A stretch of 50,163 nucleotides of DNA, from positions 3,491 to 53,653 of the forward strand of contig NZ_VCHX02000133.1 in the NCBI RefSeq assembly GCF_005768555.2. The letters run 5' to 3'. Below, one piece after another: positions 39,956 through 47,356 of the stretch. Made by a program: the position numbers and the translations under genes. This DNA is from Streptomyces sporangiiformans. GTDB taxonomy: Bacteria > Actinomycetota > Actinomycetes > Streptomycetales > Streptomycetaceae. The notes under the pieces are model-generated. The model had not been told where the DNA came from. It saw only the letters and a program-made list of their open reading frames with translations, and made no database searches. How positions within the stretch are numbered: the first letter of the stretch is position 1; each line of letters starts with the position of its first letter.

Positions 39956-42782
39956 TCTCACTGATCTCACTGATCTCGCGACGGATCGTCTCGGTCAGCG
40001 GAGCCGCGGCGAGCCCCGCGTCTTCCATGTCGCGCTGGAGCGCCTCAAGGCCGATCCCATAGGCGCTTTGATCGAGCTCGCCGAGTTCGTGTTCGAGGGT
40101 GGCTACCTGGTAGCGGAGTTCGAAGGCCTTGAGGTGCTGCCCCCGGCCCCCGCTGTCCCACACCGCAGCAACCTGTCTGGCGAGGCGCAGCCCGTCTGCG
40201 TAGCGTTCCTGGGCGCGCCGAAGCCGGGACAGCTCGAGAGTGATGGCGGCGGTGAAGGGATGTTCGGCACCCAACTTGTTGAGTTGGTGCGTATAGATTT
40301 CCACCAGGTAAGTCTCTGCCTCCGTCAGTCGGCCGACCGCCATCAAGACGCTGCCGAGGGTTCTGACGGACTCCAGAGTGGACGGGTGGGTAGGGCCGAG
40401 TTGTCGGCGCCGCGATTCCAGCACATCTCGCGCTTCTCCGAGAATCTCGGCCGCACGGCCTTGCAGTGTGCGGAGAATGATCAAGCCGTTACGTGGGATG
40501 AGTGTCGCCGTGTGATCCCCACCCCGGGTTTCCGTTCGGGCGTCGATCACCTGCCGGAAGAGTAAGTCCGCCTCGCTCAAGTGGCCCGTATCGCGCAGGA
40601 GGACCGCAAGGTTGGACATGGCTACCAGCGTCAGGGGATGTTCAGGACCCAGGAGCTGACGCCGAGCCTCGAGGTTGGTGCGGTACTCGGCTTCGCCCTC
40701 GCGGTATCGACCCATGTGCGCGAGCGTGAAAGCAAGGTTGTTCCGGCTGCGAGTCACCTCCATGTGGGTACTTCCCAGGGTTACCTCGCGGCGGGCCAGT
40801 ACATGTCGATGAAGTTCCACGGACTCCCGGTAGCGGCCGAGTTTGCGTAGCGCGATCGCGTACCGGTTTTCCGCCATGAGCGTCTCTGCGTCATCGGGAC
40901 CGAGGACGCGCACACAGATGGCAGCGGTTTCCGCCAGATGGCGCTCCGCCTCCGAGTAGTGGCCCTCGACGCAGATGCGGTCCGCGTAGTAGGAACGGCT
41001 CGCAAGCGTCTCGGGATGCTCGCCACCGAGAAGTCTTTCCTGCGCTTGCCAAGTGGCGCGGATCTCAGCTGTGGCCTCCGGGCCGCGGCTGTCGATTCCC
41101 AACGCGCGCGCGTAAGTGAAACGGCACAGGAGGGTTTCCCTGTCGTCCGCTCCCAAGGTCCGGACGGCCAGCTCATAGCAGGCGGTTGCAAGGGCCACGG
41201 AACTGCTGAGGGAACCCAGATCTTTGAGGGTGGCGACCGCGGACCGGGCAAGATGGATCAGGGTTGGAACGGCTGCCGTCGGCGTCGGGCATCTTTGCAT
41301 CAGGCGTAAGCAGTGCGGGGCGGCCATGGTCCACCACAGGGCCTCGCCCTCATGCGTCGGCGCGCTCGATGCCGCTTCTGCCAACAGGTGTACCGCGAGT
41401 GACCAGATGTCCGCGTGAGTGCCCTCTTCCGCCGTCTGGGCTGCCACGGTCTCGCCGACGAGCCGGTGCACCTTCAGGCACGTGACGCTGCCCTGGTCGG
41501 AATGCAGCAGGGCTTCCTCCACGATGGCGAAGTCGCACAGCGCCTCCAGCGCGTCATCCCGGCGCAGGGCGTCCATGCCCTGCGGGAACAGCGGCGATTG
41601 CGACAGGACCTCTGGGTCCAGAGCGCGCAGCGGGATCGGCGTCGATTCGTAGCAGGCAAAGACCTGCAGCAGGATCCTGGCTTCCGGCATGCCGCGGTCT
41701 TCCAGCAGCCGCAGCGAGCGCTCCCAAGTGGCCGTCACGCGGACCCTTCCCGAGTTCTCGAAGTGCCTGCGACTGCTGCCCGCACGGCTGTCCGCGCTAT
41801 CCAGCAAGGCGACGTTCGACCGGACCTGTGCGTCGTATGCGCGGAGGGTCGAAGCCGCGTAGGCGACCGCGTCGGATGCGCTGCCGACCCGCCGGAGTTG
41901 GCGGCGGCACTGGACGCCGAGGTACGAGCCGGCCATCTGGAGCGCCAAAGGCAGGCCGCCCAGGGTGTCGGCGAGGCACAGTGCCGCACCCCTCAGGTCA
42001 TGCGCGTCGTCCGCGGTCTCCAGGCCGACGGCGCTCAGTTGGTCGAGGAGGACGGACGCGGCCTCCCAGGGACGCAGTTCCCGCAGCGAATGGATCACGG
42101 CGTGCCGCCAGAGGTCCGGGTTACCGTCCCGTGTCGTGATCAGCACAGCACCGCTGCGACTTCGCCTGAGCCAGCCGTTGCCATCCGCGGGGAGCCCGCC
42201 CCGCGCGGACATCGGAGTGGGGTCGTCGGCCTCGTCGATCACCAATAACCACCGACGGTCCTGTGCGTCCAGACTCCGCCACAGCAGATCCGGCGCACTC
42301 AGTTCACCCTCCCATGCCGCCCGGACCAGCTTGGGGTCGACGCCGAGTTCGACTGCCAGCTGGCGTAACCCACTGTGGAGCGTGGCTGGATCGGCTGCCG
42401 ATACCCACCACACCTGGCGTCCCTGTTCCCGTGCGCGGCTCGCGACGCTCAGAGCCACGGTGGATTTCCCGGAGCCGCCCAGACCGTGCACGACCGACAG
42501 CCGGGGCTCTGCTGTGGACACTTCCTCCAACAGCAGATCGATCAGTTCCTCCCGGCCGCGTACCTCCGTCGTCAGCCGCCCGTAAGGCGGTCGCACCGAA
42601 AACAGCCCTGGGCCCGATCCGCGGGAGGGACCCGCGGTATCGACGCCCTGGTAGATGTTGATGTCTCGCACAGCACCGTAGGAGTTCCCGGACGACCAGA
42701 CGTTCTGGACGGACTGCGACTCATCGTCGGATCCGTCTTCGGCGATCTCCGGCATGTGACGACCCATCAACTCGGACAGCAC
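39924..42782 (-). CDS. NB-ARC/TPR STAND protein (NLR-like) with four TTA codons
   Basis: The 952-residue protein has a short N-terminal region with the motif VQNVWSSGNSYGAVRDIN (25-42), then an NB-ARC ATPase: Walker A GLGGSGKST (100-108), Walker B WLLVIDEADD (about 178-187), sensor ITTRD (about 215) and GLPLAL. A winged-helix region and C-terminal tetratricopeptide repeats follow (about 560-930) with recurring LGxxHPxTL starts. STAND proteins sense a ligand, oligomerise and trigger an effector; in Streptomyces they act in regulation or anti-phage defence. Leucine codons 139, 179, 492 and 740 are TTA. The 3' end overlaps the convergent partner gene by 32 bp. ATGs 15 or 27 bases downstream are alternative starts. 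Confidence 0.9.
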   Translation of the reverse strand: MLSELMGRHMPEIAEDGSDDESQSVQNVWSSGNSYGAVRDINIYQGVDTAGPSRGSGPGLFSVRPPYGRLTTEVRGREELIDLLLEEVSTAEPRLSVVHGLGGSGKSTVALSVASRAREQGRQVWWVSAADPATLHSGLRQLAVELGVDPKLVRAAWEGELSAPDLLWRSLDAQDRRWLLVIDEADDPTPMSARGGLPADGNGWLRRSRSGAVLITTRDGNPDLWRHAVIHSLRELRPWEAASVLLDQLSAVGLETADDAHDLRGAALCLADTLGGLPLALQMAGSYLGVQCRRQLRRVGSASDAVAYAASTLRAYDAQVRSNVALLDSADSRAGSSRRHFENSGRVRVTATWERSLRLLEDRGMPEARILLQVFACYESTPIPLRALDPEVLSQSPLFPQGMDALRRDDALEALCDFAIVEEALLHSDQGSVTCLKVHRLVGETVAAQTAEEGTHADIWSLAVHLLAEAASSAPTHEGEALWWTMAAPHCLRLMQRCPTPTAAVPTLIHLARSAVATLKDLGSLSSSVALATACYELAVRTLGADDRETLLCRFTYARALGIDSRGPEATAEIRATWQAQERLLGGEHPETLASRSYYADRICVEGHYSEAERHLAETAAICVRVLGPDDAETLMAENRYAIALRKLGRYRESVELHRHVLARREVTLGSTHMEVTRSRNNLAFTLAHMGRYREGEAEYRTNLEARRQLLGPEHPLTLVAMSNLAVLLRDTGHLSEADLLFRQVIDARTETRGGDHTATLIPRNGLIILRTLQGRAAEILGEARDVLESRRRQLGPTHPSTLESVRTLGSVLMAVGRLTEAETYLVEIYTHQLNKLGAEHPFTAAITLELSRLRRAQERYADGLRLARQVAAVWDSGGRGQHLKAFELRYQVATLEHELGELDQSAYGIGLEALQRDMEDAGLAAAPLTETIRREISEISEIRSRRPRHDA
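39952..39978. repeat. 9-bp tandem repeat at the overlapping gene ends
   Basis: CTGATCTCA is repeated three times (last copy ending in G), giving a Glu-Ile-Ser repeat in the NB-ARC C-terminus. It starts within the stop region of the convergent partner gene. Confidence 0.7.
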
Positions 42783-42954
42783 ATCTCAGCGGTGCGAGAG
42801 GGGGTCTGTTCTGCCCATCCCGCCTCCATGGAAGAACTATGACCCATGGCGGGCGTGAGCACAGGGGTATGGACATTGCCGAAGCTTTTCCCGGTTTCCT
42901 GCGATCCGGCTCCCCAGATCCGTGTGCCCGTCGTCCTGGCCGTGCCGGCAATTC

Positions 42955-43303
42955 GTCGTGGCCCTGATCACCGGATCCGACTCAGGGATGGGCCGTGCCA
43001 CCGCTGTCCGGCCGACCGAAACCGGCATGGACATCGGCATCACCTGGCACCGAGATCATGCGGGGGCGCAGCGGACAGCGGACGAGGTACGCGCGGCGGG
43101 GCGTCGCGCCGCGGTCGAGCAGCTGGACCTCACCCGGCTCCCTGAGGCCGCCGGGATCATCGACCTGCTCGCCGAGCAGCTGGGCAGGATCGACGTGCTG
43201 GTCATGGTGCCGGGACCGGCACCATGACCTCTTGTGGGCCCAGCGCGCCGCCCACCACATGATCACCCAGGGTGGCGTGCCAGGCGTCGTGGGGCTGGGG
43301 TGA
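42955..43303 (+). pseudogene. Short-chain dehydrogenase/reductase (SDR) remnant
   Basis: One frame reads ALITGSDSGMGRATA, the TGxxxGxG NAD(P)-binding motif of an SDR, through AAGRRAAVEQLDLTRLPEA to LGRIDVLVMVPGPAP. There the NNAG motif is already degraded and a stop follows at 43227. A second frame continues with LLWAQRAAHHMITQGG, which corresponds to the helix after the NNAG strand in SDRs. The catalytic Ser-Tyr-Lys part is absent. No ribosome-binding site or clear start is visible. Upstream DNA to 42782 holds no gene. Confidence 0.6.
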
Positions 43304-43314
43304 CGTGGCTGACG

Positions 43315-43542
43315 CTACGCGATCAGGATGACCGCCATGGCGATCAGCCCGGTCGCTATCAGCGCCACCACCACCATGATCAGGACGAGCGGCATCGGGC
43401 CCCATCCCTTGCGCAGCTCGGGCGGCTCCGGGTGGGAGATGCCGAAGGTACTCGCCTCGGCGGGTGGAGTCTCACCGGGCGACACCCCGCCGCCCGGTTC
43501 GAGTCCCGGGGTTCGTCTTGGTTCGGGGTCAGGAGTCGTCAT
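43315..43542 (-). CDS. DUF6480-like small membrane protein
   Basis: The 75-residue protein has a proline- and glycine-rich N-terminus (MTTPDPEPRRTPGLEPGGGV) and one C-terminal membrane helix (about 49-72, MPLVLIMVVVALIATGLIAMA). This matches a small Streptomyces family that I know as DUF6480. GAGAGG lies upstream of the ATG. Function is unknown. Confidence 0.8.
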   Translation of the reverse strand: MTTPDPEPRRTPGLEPGGGVSPGETPPAEASTFGISHPEPPELRKGWGPMPLVLIMVVVALIATGLIAMAVILIA

Positions 43543-43571
43543 GGTGCACGCTCCTCTCGGCTTTCGGCCGG

Positions 43572-43694
43572 CTACGGCCGGTTGGCCTTGGGTTTGCCGG
43601 GCTGTTCAGGCGTGCCGTGAGGCGGTGGGTGCAGGGGCGGAGCGGCGGTGTCGGGGGTGACCTTCGACCCGCCTTGAGGGGGCTCCGGTGTCAT
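43572..43694 (-). CDS. Possible small proline-rich protein (40 aa)
   Basis: A 40-codon frame begins MTPEPPQGGSKV and is rich in Pro, Gly and His. It ends 29 nt before the DUF6480-like start on the same strand, so it could be co-transcribed. About three quarters of third codon positions are G or C. It lacks a clear Shine-Dalgarno sequence, so it may be spurious. Confidence 0.3.
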   Translation of the reverse strand: MTPEPPQGGSKVTPDTAAPPLHPPPHGTPEQPGKPKANRP

Positions 43695-44081
43695 GGGTCC
43701 GCCGCGCCCGCCGCCCGACGGCGTGGTGGTGCCGGAGAGGAGTCGCTCGAGCCGGGCTCGGGCTCCCCGAGCGGCAAGTGATCGTAGTCAGCGATCGGCA
43801 GTTCGTCGTGTTGTCCAGGCACGGGTTTCCCGCCCCTCCGCGACAAAACAGTCGATACCGGTTACTTGTCGGGCCTCGCAGCGCTGATGTCGCCGAGAGC
43901 CGCGTCGCCATCAGGTGCCGGTCACTGACCAGCCCGCGCAGAGGGCGTACGGTCCGACGCCCGAATCACCGCCGGTGTCGTCGGTGTCGTCGGCTGCGAG
44001 CCATCCATGCGCGCCGCGCCGTGCCCTCGCGCCGCCGAGGCGGGTGGCAGTCGCCCGGGCGGCTCGCTGTCGGCTCCGGGG
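43695..44081. other. Non-coding stretch
   Basis: No supported gene is seen in these 387 bp; the open frames on both strands lack start signals and family features. No clear promoter or hairpin can be named. Confidence 0.4.
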
Positions 44082-44408
44082 TCAGCGGCCGAGCGCCTTT
44101 TGCAGTTGTTGCTTGTTCATGGAGGAGCGGCCCTCGATGTTGCGCTTCTTCGCCTCCTCGTACAGCTGGTCCTTGGTGGGGCCCGCGGCACCCCGGTGGG
44201 AGCGCTCGCCGCCGCGCTGGGACGCGGACTTGGGATCGCGCGTCGAAGTCCTGCTCGACGTGCGGGATTCGCCGGAGCGGGCCCGCTCCTTGTTCACCGT
44301 GCGCGCGGCGATCTCCTTCGCCCGGCCGGAGGACTCGCCTCGCTGCTCGGCGCTCTCCTTGATGTGCTCGTACTGCCGCTCGCGCTTTCGGCTCGATCCT
44401 GCGGGCAT
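44082..44408 (-). CDS. SAP/Rho-N-like basic protein ('plasmid stabilisation protein')
   Basis: The 108-residue protein is very basic and charged: SRKRERQYEHIKESAEQRG, a conserved EIAARTVNKERARSGES segment, a Ser/Arg-rich linker and a C-terminal helical module GPTKDQLYEEAKKRNIEGRS followed by MNKQQLQKALGR. The last part is a SAP-like or Rho-N-like fold expected to bind DNA. Streptomyces homologues are commonly labelled plasmid stabilisation protein, but no such role is proven. A chromatin-associated or stress role is plausible. Confidence 0.82.
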   Translation of the reverse strand: MPAGSSRKRERQYEHIKESAEQRGESSGRAKEIAARTVNKERARSGESRTSSRTSTRDPKSASQRGGERSHRGAAGPTKDQLYEEAKKRNIEGRSSMNKQQLQKALGR

Positions 44409-44926
44409 GGCGGAACTCCTCTCTCACGCGCGCCGCGAGTACCCCGCCCTCTACGACCGAACCGCACCGCCGGTGGTGATCTTGGCGAGGCAACGCGGTC
44501 GTGGACGGATGGCCACGCCGGGAGCCGCGCCAGGCATCACGCGCCGGGTACTCGGTACTCCCCAGGGGGACGAGCGCACGTACGACGACATGCTGGATGA
44601 GGGGCACTTCCCGCCGGAAAGACCGGCTGCCTGGTGACGGCACTCGGTTTCGCGGGGAACGGTTTGAGCCCTCGCGGCGCGGGCAACCGGCCCGGCAGGT
44701 GCTTGGGACCACAGGCCCACCGCGGGAGGAGCCGCGAATCGGCTGCCCTCCGGTGTGCGCCGTCGTCCTGGGCCTCCCGCGACTGCCCGACCACAGTGCG
44801 ACGGGAGGAGAACAGACTCGATGAGCATGCACGCCTCGCGCCCTCGACAGTGACTCGCACGCCCACCAGGTACAGGCCCCCGCTTGACCGGCCTTACCCC
44901 CAGCTTGTGTGAAGGGAGAAACTCCC
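44409..44926. other. Intergenic region before the DUF5133 gene
   Basis: No confident gene lies in these 518 bp. A plus-strand frame from 44407 to 44637 has coding-like base use but no start signal or relatives I recognise. The last 13 nt form the small hairpin at the DUF5133 start. Confidence 0.35.
44914..44926 (+). promoter_or_regulatory. Hairpin covering the DUF5133 ribosome-binding site
   Basis: GGGAG-AAA-CTCCC forms a perfect 5-bp stem with a 3-nt loop and ends at the base just before the ATG (44927). The GGGAG arm is the Shine-Dalgarno sequence itself, so folding would hide it. This could dampen or regulate translation. Confidence 0.5.
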
Positions 44927-45157
44927 ATGCTCATGGCCCACCCGGTCGTCCTCGTCGACCTGCTCGAGCAGTACAAAACCCTGCACGCTCTCCACGCCGA
45001 GGAAGGCAGCGCCCGGGCGCGCCAGCGCCTGGACGACATCGCATACACCCTGTGCATCGCCACCGGCACCCGCGACATCGACGCCGCGCTGATAGCCGCC
45101 CACCACCGACTCCCTGGCTCCCGCCCCAAAGACGACTCCCTCATAGCCGACGCCTGA
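44927..45157 (+). CDS. DUF5133 family small protein
   Basis: The 76-residue protein begins MLMAHPVVLVDLLEQYKTLH and continues with LDDIAYTLCIATGTRDIDAAL, matching the Streptomyces DUF5133 family of small helical proteins of unknown function. There is no signal peptide or membrane segment. An in-frame ATG lies 18 bases upstream, but the ATG at 44927 is the family start and has GGGAG at proper spacing. It ends before a 10-bp hairpin. Confidence 0.82.
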   Translation: MLMAHPVVLVDLLEQYKTLHALHAEEGSARARQRLDDIAYTLCIATGTRDIDAALIAAHHRLPGSRPKDDSLIADA

Positions 45158-45173
45158 CACCCTGCGTCGGGGC

Positions 45174-45216
45174 GCTGCTCCCGAACCGGGGGCAGCCCAC
45201 CCGGAGCCGTGGGTGG
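45174..45216. terminator. Two hairpins between DUF5133 and DUF6766 genes
   Basis: GCTGCTCCCG (45174-45183) pairs with CGGGGGCAGC (45187-45196) around an AAC loop, with one T-G wobble. CCACCC-N8-GGGTGG follows (45197-45216). They lie between convergent genes and can terminate both. Confidence 0.65.
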
Positions 45217-45249
45217 TGTTCGGCTGCTCGTCGGTGGTGAGCCGGAGCA

Positions 45250-45603
45250 TCAGCCTTCGACGCCGGTGGCGTCATGGGCCGCTCCGACCGGTTTGGACTC
45301 CGGAGATCCGCGCTGCACCAGCCAGACGGTCACCGAGACGTAGAGGAAGAACTGCAGGTACTCCGACTGCCAGTTCTCCGCCGTATCGACCGCGAAGTCG
45401 GAGGACGTCACGTACTCGCCGAAGCTGACCGGCTGTAGCTGCTCCGCGAGCAGTTGGTTGTTGAAGTCGGCCTGTCCAGCGATCGCCTGCCCGGCCAACG
45501 CCAGCAGGAACCCGGTGAGGAAGAACAGCCCGAGCCCGTTGTCCCGCACGAAGCTCCGCAGCCCACCGTCGCCTGCCGCTGTCCGGGACGATCGGTGGGT
45601 CAT
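45250..45603 (-). CDS. DUF6766-like membrane protein, apparently single-repeat form
   Basis: The 117-residue protein has two membrane helices (about 24-42, GLFFLTGFLLALAGQAIAG, and about 85-97, LQFFLYVSVTVWL) around ADFNNQLLAEQLQPVSFGEY and VTSSDFAVDTAENWQSEYL. As I remember the family, full-length proteins (about 215 aa) carry two such repeats; this one joins the first repeat directly to the typical family C-terminus (RGSPESKPVGAAHDATGVEG). It therefore looks like an internal deletion between repeats, though the frame is open and could be expressed. It follows the tiny membrane peptide gene. Confidence 0.75.
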   Translation of the reverse strand: MTHRSSRTAAGDGGLRSFVRDNGLGLFFLTGFLLALAGQAIAGQADFNNQLLAEQLQPVSFGEYVTSSDFAVDTAENWQSEYLQFFLYVSVTVWLVQRGSPESKPVGAAHDATGVEG

Positions 45604-45610
45604 CGCCGCA

Positions 45611-45682
45611 TCAGTCCCAATGCCGCCAGTACGCGAGACCGACGGCGACCAGCATCAGCGTCACGGTGAACATGACTTTCAC
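45611..45682 (-). CDS. Tiny single-helix membrane peptide (23 aa)
   Basis: A 23-codon frame with a GTG start, 3 nt after the lipoprotein gene stop, encodes VKVMFTVTLMLVAVGLAYW and a short polar end: one membrane helix. AGGGCGG upstream can serve as ribosome-binding site. Similar tiny hydrophobic peptides occur beside DUF6766/DUF6480-type genes in Streptomyces, from memory. It probably forms an operon with both neighbours. Confidence 0.45.
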   Translation of the reverse strand: MKVMFTVTLMLVAVGLAYWRHWD

Positions 45683-45685
45683 GGC

Positions 45686-46093
45686 TCATCCGCCCTTGAT
45701 CTGGCACTGGTACGGCATTTCAGACCGCGGTCGGCACCCTGCCGCCACCACCTTCCAGCCCTCGCTGAAGCGGGAGAGGAACAGCGTGTCCTTCGTCAGC
45801 ACCGCCCGCGCCTGGTTGCTGTAGACGTCCACCAGTCGCACCGCACCACCTGGGGTCAACGACTCCTCGCGCAGCGCCTTCCCGCACGGCCGACGGACCG
45901 AATGTTCCAGCTCTTCCGCGGTTCCGGGCGCGAGTTCAGCGCACGCGCGCCCGAACTCCCCTTCGGCCAGGGCTCTTTCGAAGGCGGTTGCGGCACCGCG
46001 GACCTCGTCACGCCGTTCCGAAACCGTGCCGCACCCCGTCGCCGCGGCAGCCAGCACGACGACAACGGCCACACCCCGGCGGGATCCGACCAT
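45686..46093 (-). CDS. Putative lipoprotein
   Basis: The 135-residue protein has a lipoprotein signal peptide: basic start (MVGSRRG), hydrophobic core (VAVVVVLAAAA) and a lipobox ending in Cys (AAATGC, Cys at about 21). The mature domain is small and contains three more Cys residues (RRPCGKAL, AAGCRPR, PYQCQ), which may form disulfides. GGAGG lies 7 nt before the ATG. No named family is recognised. It appears to be the first gene of a small operon with the tiny membrane peptide and DUF6766. Confidence 0.75.
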   Translation of the reverse strand: MVGSRRGVAVVVVLAAAATGCGTVSERRDEVRGAATAFERALAEGEFGRACAELAPGTAEELEHSVRRPCGKALREESLTPGGAVRLVDVYSNQARAVLTKDTLFLSRFSEGWKVVAAGCRPRSEMPYQCQIKGG

Positions 46094-46281
46094 TCACCTG
46101 CCTCCGCCCTTCAGCCCCGCGACGCAATCGGCCACCGTCAGTACGCAGTCGGTAACGGCTCCCGACCGGCTTCCACGCCCGGAGTTCCCCCACCCAGCTC
46201 ATGAGCTTGACCTTGGGCCGAATGCTGAAGCGTTCCACGGCGCCGCGCGCTGAGGCACGCTTGTGAGTCCCACGGCACAGC

Positions 46282-46320
46282 CATGGCCCCGCGCCCGGAT
46301 ACGGCGGGCGCGGGGCCATG
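46282..46320 (-). terminator. Terminator after the sugar epimerase gene
   Basis: A 15-bp perfect stem (CATGGCCCCGCGCCC / GGGCGCGGGGCCATG) with a 9-nt loop lies 13 nt beyond the stop codon of the minus-strand epimerase gene, at the end of the catabolic operon. Confidence 0.85.
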
Positions 46321-46333
46321 TGGCGCGGGTGGG

Positions 46334-47332
46334 TCACAGAGCGGACGCGGCGCTGTGCAGGTTCTTCGCGGCCAGGGCCAGTCCTTCGGTCTGGGAGTAG
46401 GCGGCGTCCTCGTGTTCGATGTTCACGGCCATGTCCGGGTTGATCTCGGCGAGGGCGCGCAGGAACTCGGTCCAGTAGGGGACGTCGTTCCCGAGGCCGA
46501 CGGCGACGAATTTCCACGCCGGGTTCTCCGGCCAGGCGTTGCACCAGAACCCGTAGCCGGTGGGCACCTTGCCGGGCGCGTCGGCGGGAACGCGGGTGAA
46601 CGAGGTGTCCAGTACGCCACGGATGTCGGCGCCCGGGCAGAGCGTCGCGTCCTTCGCGGCGGCGTGGAACACCAGCGGGCCCAGCCACTTGATCGAGGCG
46701 ACGACGTCCATGCCCTGCCACATCAGATGGGAGGGGTCCATCTCCGCGCCTACGTTCGTCGCGCCCGTCTCGTCGACCAGACGCTTGAGCGTGACGGGGG
46801 AGAACACGACGTTGTGCGGGTGCATCTCGATGGCGACCCGGACGTCATTCTCCCGGGCCAGCGCGTCGATCTCCTTCCAGAACTCGACGGCCACGCCCCA
46901 CTGGTAGTCCAGGACGTCCATGTAGACGCCGTCCCACGGGTTCACGACCCATGAGGGGTACTTGGCGTCGGGGTCGGAGCCCGGGGTGCCGGACATGGTG
47001 ACGACGTGCTTCACACCGAGCAGGCCCGCGAGCCGGATGGTGCGGCGCAGGTCGTCGGCGTGCTTCGGCCCGACTCCGGGGAGCGGGTTGAGCGGGTTGC
47101 CGTTGCAGTTGAGGCCGGTCAGTTCCATCCCGCGGTCGGCGAAGGTCGCCAAGTACTCCTCGCGCGCGGTGGCCGAGGACAGCAGAAGGTCGACCGGGCA
47201 GTGCGGGGAGGGGATGAAGCCGCCGGTGTTGACCTCCACGGAGGTCAGCCCGTTCCCCTTCAGGATGTCGAGGGCTTCGGGGAGGGTTCGGTCGTGCAGG
47301 CAGGCGGTGTAGGCGCCGAGCTTGAGGGCCAT
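46334..47332 (-). CDS. Sugar phosphate isomerase/epimerase (xylose isomerase-like TIM barrel)
   Basis: The 332-residue protein has the AP-endonuclease-2/xylose-isomerase-like fold: LGAYTACLHDRTLPEAL at the start, metal-ligand segments NCNGNPLNPLPGVG, VAIEMHPHNVVFS (Glu and His), GAEMDPSHLMWQGMD (Asp and His) and VNIEHEDAAY near the end. IolE/IolH-type enzymes of inositol catabolism belong to this group. It is the last gene of the operon, 24 nt after the Gfo/Idh/MocA gene, and is followed by a strong terminator. The precise sugar substrate is inferred from neighbours only. Confidence 0.9.
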   Translation of the reverse strand: MALKLGAYTACLHDRTLPEALDILKGNGLTSVEVNTGGFIPSPHCPVDLLLSSATAREEYLATFADRGMELTGLNCNGNPLNPLPGVGPKHADDLRRTIRLAGLLGVKHVVTMSGTPGSDPDAKYPSWVVNPWDGVYMDVLDYQWGVAVEFWKEIDALARENDVRVAIEMHPHNVVFSPVTLKRLVDETGATNVGAEMDPSHLMWQGMDVVASIKWLGPLVFHAAAKDATLCPGADIRGVLDTSFTRVPADAPGKVPTGYGFWCNAWPENPAWKFVAVGLGNDVPYWTEFLRALAEINPDMAVNIEHEDAAYSQTEGLALAAKNLHSAASAL

Positions 47333-47356
47333 CGCAATCTCCTTCGATACGGGGGG

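Noticed and set aside
44407..44637. 76-codon plus-strand frame with coding-like composition (ends DDMLDEGHFPPERPAAW)
   Set aside because: Its start overlaps the divergent 44408 start codon, it has no ribosome-binding site and I recognise no relatives. It could be a fragment, but support is too weak.
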